Origin: Bordetella parapertussis | GTDB taxonomy: Bacteria; Pseudomonadota; Gammaproteobacteria; Burkholderiales; Burkholderiaceae_C | DNA length: 27,293 bases | Direction of reading: 5' to 3' | Assembly: GCA_945899335.1 (NCBI GenBank) | Contig: CAMDIP010000002.1 | Location: 1-27,293, forward strand | Shown here: in pieces, positions 24,524 through 27,293 of the stretch | How positions within the stretch are numbered: position 1 is the first letter of the stretch | Layout: each line of letters starts with the position of its first letter | Program-made: the position numbers and the translations under genes | The notes under the pieces: generated by a model | What the model was told of the DNA's origin: nothing | Seen by the model: only the letters and a program-made list of their open reading frames with translations | The model's database searches: none

Positions 24524-25588
24524 TCAGCGACCTGCCGCCGCTGTCGCCAGCGCTGCCAGTGAATTGTCCAAACGCGGCATATCAAATTGACGCATTTGGT
24601 TTTGGGTCTGATTGAGCAAAGACAAGGCAGTGATGCCTTTACGGCCCGTCACATCAAAGAAGCGATGCATATCGCGTTCGGCCCATTGCAAATCATTGCG
24701 TGAGGCTGTTATCTGTCTGGCCAATAAACCCAAACGGGCATTGAGTAATCGCAATTTCAAATTTTCGCGGGCAAAAAAGCTTTGCTCAGGCGTGAGCAAT
24801 ACCGCCTCAGGTTGGTCGATGCGGCTAACTCGCACCAGACTGCTTAACTCTGTCCACACGCTGGCACCCAATAATGACCACTGCCCTTGGCGCCACGCCT
24901 GCTCCCACACATTGCCCAAGGGCTTGCTGGGCGCGGGGGTGGCTCGGCTGTTGGCGCCCACCGCGTTGAGCAAAGGCAGTTCTTCTACCAACACCACTAA
25001 CTCATCGAGCTTGTTGAGCAAGTTAGGGGTATCGGTGACGCTGGCCGACTGGATGCGGTCAATATCCGTTTGCAAAGCACGCAGCACAGGCGCCAGACGC
25101 GGTTGCGACACTTTGCTTAAGCGTTTTTGCGCGCTGTTCAATGCGGCCAACATGGGTTGCACACTGCCAGTAAGTTCGGCTTGCTGCTGCGCCAGACTCA
25201 GCGCGGACTCGATATCCACAACCATGTTTTCGTCTCTGGAGCGCGTCAGGCTTTGCATCAATTCTTCGAGTTGCGCACGCTGCAAAGCGACTTCACTGAG
25301 ACGGGTATCGAGCAAAGCGACTCGGGCTGCGGTTTCGTTAGCCAAGTCTTGCGCGTTTTTGGCCAAGCTATTGGCTTGCATGGAAAGTTGTCCTGCATCC
25401 GCGCTTTGTCTGGCCAATTGCTCTTGAATCAAACTGAGTTTTTGCCACAACATGATGGCCAATGCCAACGCAAGCAAGGCAAGCAAGCCAACAAATTTAC
25501 CCCCATAAGAGCGCCAAAGAGGACGTGAGGCTTCAGGACCGGCCGCGGGGGGAGGGTTTACTTGCGTTGGTCCAGACTCACTGCTCAT
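24524..25588 (-). CDS. hemX: HemX family membrane protein
   Basis: A 354-aa HemX-type protein, sometimes labelled uroporphyrinogen-III C-methyltransferase, although this sequence has no methyltransferase fold or SAM-binding motif. A short Pro-rich N-terminus leads into one membrane segment (about residues 31-48), then a coiled-coil region (about 50-115) and a conserved C-terminal domain that includes the typical FFARENLKLRLLNARLGLLAR segment. It is probably an inner-membrane protein with its main part in the periplasm. Its ATG overlaps the hemD stop by 4 nt (25585-25588). Function in heme synthesis is inferred from the hemCDXY order. Confidence 0.9.
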   Translation of the reverse strand: MSSESGPTQVNPPPAAGPEASRPLWRSYGGKFVGLLALLALALAIMLWQKLSLIQEQLARQSADAGQLSMQANSLAKNAQDLANETAARVALLDTRLSEVALQRAQLEELMQSLTRSRDENMVVDIESALSLAQQQAELTGSVQPMLAALNSAQKRLSKVSQPRLAPVLRALQTDIDRIQSASVTDTPNLLNKLDELVVLVEELPLLNAVGANSRATPAPSKPLGNVWEQAWRQGQWSLLGASVWTELSSLVRVSRIDQPEAVLLTPEQSFFARENLKLRLLNARLGLLARQITASRNDLQWAERDMHRFFDVTGRKGITALSLLNQTQNQMRQFDMPRLDNSLAALATAAAGR

Positions 25589-26388
25589 GCCATCAATTCT
25601 AATGAGGCAAGCACTTCGTCAAGACTGGGTCTGCAAAAAACCACTTTCCCCATGCCCATGGCCTTGGCAGTTTGCACAATCCGCTCATGCGTGGCCATGG
25701 CGAGGGTGGTGCCCCAATCTTGGTCTGGCAGAAAACTGGCCAAGTTGTCCAAGGCCTGGGAGCTGCTGAACAACCAAATACTGCTGTCTTGGGCCGCTTG
25801 ACTTGCTTCTTGTAAACGGTAATTGTCCCAACGCGGAACGCAGCGTTGGTAGACCGACAAAATTTCCACTGCAACACCCCTCAAGGCCAGTTGCCGCAAT
25901 AACCAGTCGCGTCCAGAACCTTGCGAGCTAGGGTCTTCTTGGTCGCCATCACTGCCCCGCAAGAGCAAAATGGGCTTGAGCGGTTCTAGCTTGGCCTGCA
26001 CCACCGGCCACAATGATTCGGTATCAAACTGTGCCGCGTCAGGCGGTGGCGAATCGATCAATGTGTCTGGCACGCCTGCATCGCGTAAAGCCTGTCGGGT
26101 GCCAGGCCCTGTGGCCCAACAGCGCGTCATACCCCATCCGGCTTTGGGTTTCATTGCGCCTAAGGCATTGGTCACTGCTGCACGGCTGACAAACATCACC
26201 GCTTGGTAACCATGCCAAGCATCGAGCACAGACCGTAAGCGCATCAAATCGGTGAGGGGGTGGACGTCGATCAACGGCCAATTTTTAACGCGGTGTCCGG
26301 CTTTGCGTAAGCCCGTCGCCCACGTCTGCCCTTCAGCAGCAGGTCGGGTGAGGATGACGTCTAAAGCCAATCTGGCGGTTCGCACCAT
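25585..26388 (-). CDS. hemD: Uroporphyrinogen-III synthase HemD
   Basis: Cyclises hydroxymethylbilane, the HemC product, to uroporphyrinogen III with inversion of ring D. The family is poorly conserved, but the 267-aa length, the N-terminal VILTRPAAEG, the middle segment LLLRGSDGD and the C-terminal TLAMATHERIVQTAKAMG fit HemD, and the position right after hemC supports it. It starts 20 nt after the hemC stop and overlaps hemX by 4 nt. A high share of Trp and Ala residues is unremarkable for this family. Confidence 0.9.
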   Translation of the reverse strand: MVRTARLALDVILTRPAAEGQTWATGLRKAGHRVKNWPLIDVHPLTDLMRLRSVLDAWHGYQAVMFVSRAAVTNALGAMKPKAGWGMTRCWATGPGTRQALRDAGVPDTLIDSPPPDAAQFDTESLWPVVQAKLEPLKPILLLRGSDGDQEDPSSQGSGRDWLLRQLALRGVAVEILSVYQRCVPRWDNYRLQEASQAAQDSSIWLFSSSQALDNLASFLPDQDWGTTLAMATHERIVQTAKAMGMGKVVFCRPSLDEVLASLELMA

Positions 26389-26408
26389 AAGAGGAGCAGC
26401 CAGCGCAG

Positions 26409-27293
26409 TTACGCGGCGCCCTGAGCTCGCAGTTGGGCAGCCACTTGCAAGCCCAGTTGCTCCGCTTGCGCCAAATCGGAGGCCATGCCCTCGGTTTGCG
26501 CGCGCAAAAGGGGAGCGTGCAAATCTTCTGGGTTACCCCAAGCGGCCTCAATGCGCAATTGCCCCTGGTGCAGCGTGGCATGAGACGCCAAAGGCATGGA
26601 GCAACTGCCGCCCATGGCGCGGCTAACCGAGCGTTCTGCAGCGACTGCCAGCCAAGTGGTGTGGTCCGCCAAGGAGGCCAAGACACTGCGCACATCGTCT
26701 CGCTCACTGCGGATTTCAATGCCCAAAGCGCCCTGTCCAGCAGCGGGGAGCATCTCACTGGTAGAAAAAATATGGCGAATCCGATCTGCCAAGCCCAAAC
26801 GCTTCAAGCCCGCTGCGGCCAACACAATCCCAGCGTAATGGCCCTCGTCGAGCTTGCGCAAACGGGTGTCCAAATTACCGCGCAAGGGCTCTATCTGCAA
26901 ATCGGGGCGCAAAGCGCGGAGTAAAACAGTACGGCGAAGACTGGAGGTTCCTACCACCGCGCCTTGCGGCAGGTCTTGCAGGCTGGCGAAATGCGGCGAG
27001 ACCCAAGCGTCGCGCGGGTCTTCGCGCTCCATCACGCAAGCCAGCGCAAAGCCTTCGGGCATGTCCATGGGTACGTCTTTGAGGGAATGCACCGCCAAAT
27101 CGGCACGGCCCTCCTCCAACGCCACTTCAAGCTCTTTAACAAACAAACCCTTGCCCCCGACTTTGCTCAAAGAGCGGTCCAAGATTTGGTCGCCTTGGGT
27201 GGTCATGCCCAAAATAGAGATTTTGCAACCTCGCGCTTGCAGCAGGTCTTGCAAATGGTGGGCTTGCCACAGGGCCAAACGGCTCTCACGGGT
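26409..27293 (-). CDS. hemC: Porphobilinogen deaminase HemC (5' end cut by window edge)
   Basis: Polymerises four porphobilinogens into hydroxymethylbilane on a covalent dipyrromethane cofactor. The 294 residues present start inside the conserved [15 protein letters not shown] segment, so only about ten N-terminal residues are missing. The catalytic Asp is in HSLKDVP, the substrate-binding Arg pair in GTSSLRR, and the cofactor Cys in GGSCSMPLA. It is the first visible gene of the hemC-hemD-hemX-hemY operon; its start and promoter are outside the window. Confidence 0.96.
   Translation of the reverse strand, partial: TRESRLALWQAHHLQDLLQARGCKISILGMTTQGDQILDRSLSKVGGKGLFVKELEVALEEGRADLAVHSLKDVPMDMPEGFALACVMEREDPRDAWVSPHFASLQDLPQGAVVGTSSLRRTVLLRALRPDLQIEPLRGNLDTRLRKLDEGHYAGIVLAAAGLKRLGLADRIRHIFSTSEMLPAAGQGALGIEIRSERDDVRSVLASLADHTTWLAVAAERSVSRAMGGSCSMPLASHATLHQGQLRIEAAWGNPEDLHAPLLRAQTEGMASDLAQAEQLGLQVAAQLRAQGAA

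Overview
The window is a dense stretch of conserved housekeeping genes from a betaproteobacterium. Protein sequences and gene order point to Burkholderiales, most likely a Comamonadaceae-type genome; I cannot fix the genus without a search. Supporting signs are the order yceD-rpmF-plsX-fabHDG-acpP-fabF-mucD-lepA-lepB-rnc-era-recO-pdxJ-acpS-nagZ, the hemCDXY cluster converging on rne, and a beta-type RNase E and PdxJ. The sequence is moderately GC-rich with very short gene gaps. I see no mobile elements, CRISPR arrays, tRNA or rRNA genes.

Layout, reading each operon in its own direction. (1) Minus strand, 15586 down to 1: yceD, rpmF, plsX, fabH, fabD, fabG, acpP, fabF, mucD, then a 464-nt gap, then lepA, lepB, rnc, era, recO, pdxJ, acpS and nagZ (cut by the left edge). 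The first block makes ribosomal protein L32 and the type II fatty acid synthase core. The second covers translation (LepA), protein export (LepB), RNA processing (RNase III, Era), repair (RecO), pyridoxal phosphate synthesis (PdxJ), carrier-protein activation (AcpS) and peptidoglycan recycling (NagZ). Many genes overlap by 4 nt or lie within a few nt, so translational coupling is likely. (2) Plus strand, 15614-16986: a Maf-type nucleotide pyrophosphatase and an RsmI-like SAM-dependent methylase. (3) Minus strand, 19989 down to 17001: rluC, a Gph-type phosphatase, a Rieske protein and an S49 peptidase. (4) Plus strand: a roughly 500-nt structured leader and rne (RNase E). (5) Minus strand, 27293 down to 23230: hemC (cut at its 5' end by the right edge), hemD, hemX and hemY.

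I found no new multi-gene system. The points worth a second look are mostly regulatory or structural: (a) rpoE-rseA-rseB, usually found between fabF and mucD in Burkholderiales, is absent; (b) the mucD-lepA gap holds a promoter-to-terminator unit (small RNA or attenuator), two tandem DnaA boxes and an AT-rich island; (c) the apparent rne promoter lies inside the 5' end of rluC and drives a long hairpin-rich leader; (d) a terminator separates rpmF from plsX; (e) lepB appears to use a TTG start that overlaps the lepA stop.

Where a longer reading frame would run through the upstream gene, I chose the start that fits the family length, the ribosome binding site or the 4-nt overlap pattern, and each entry says so.
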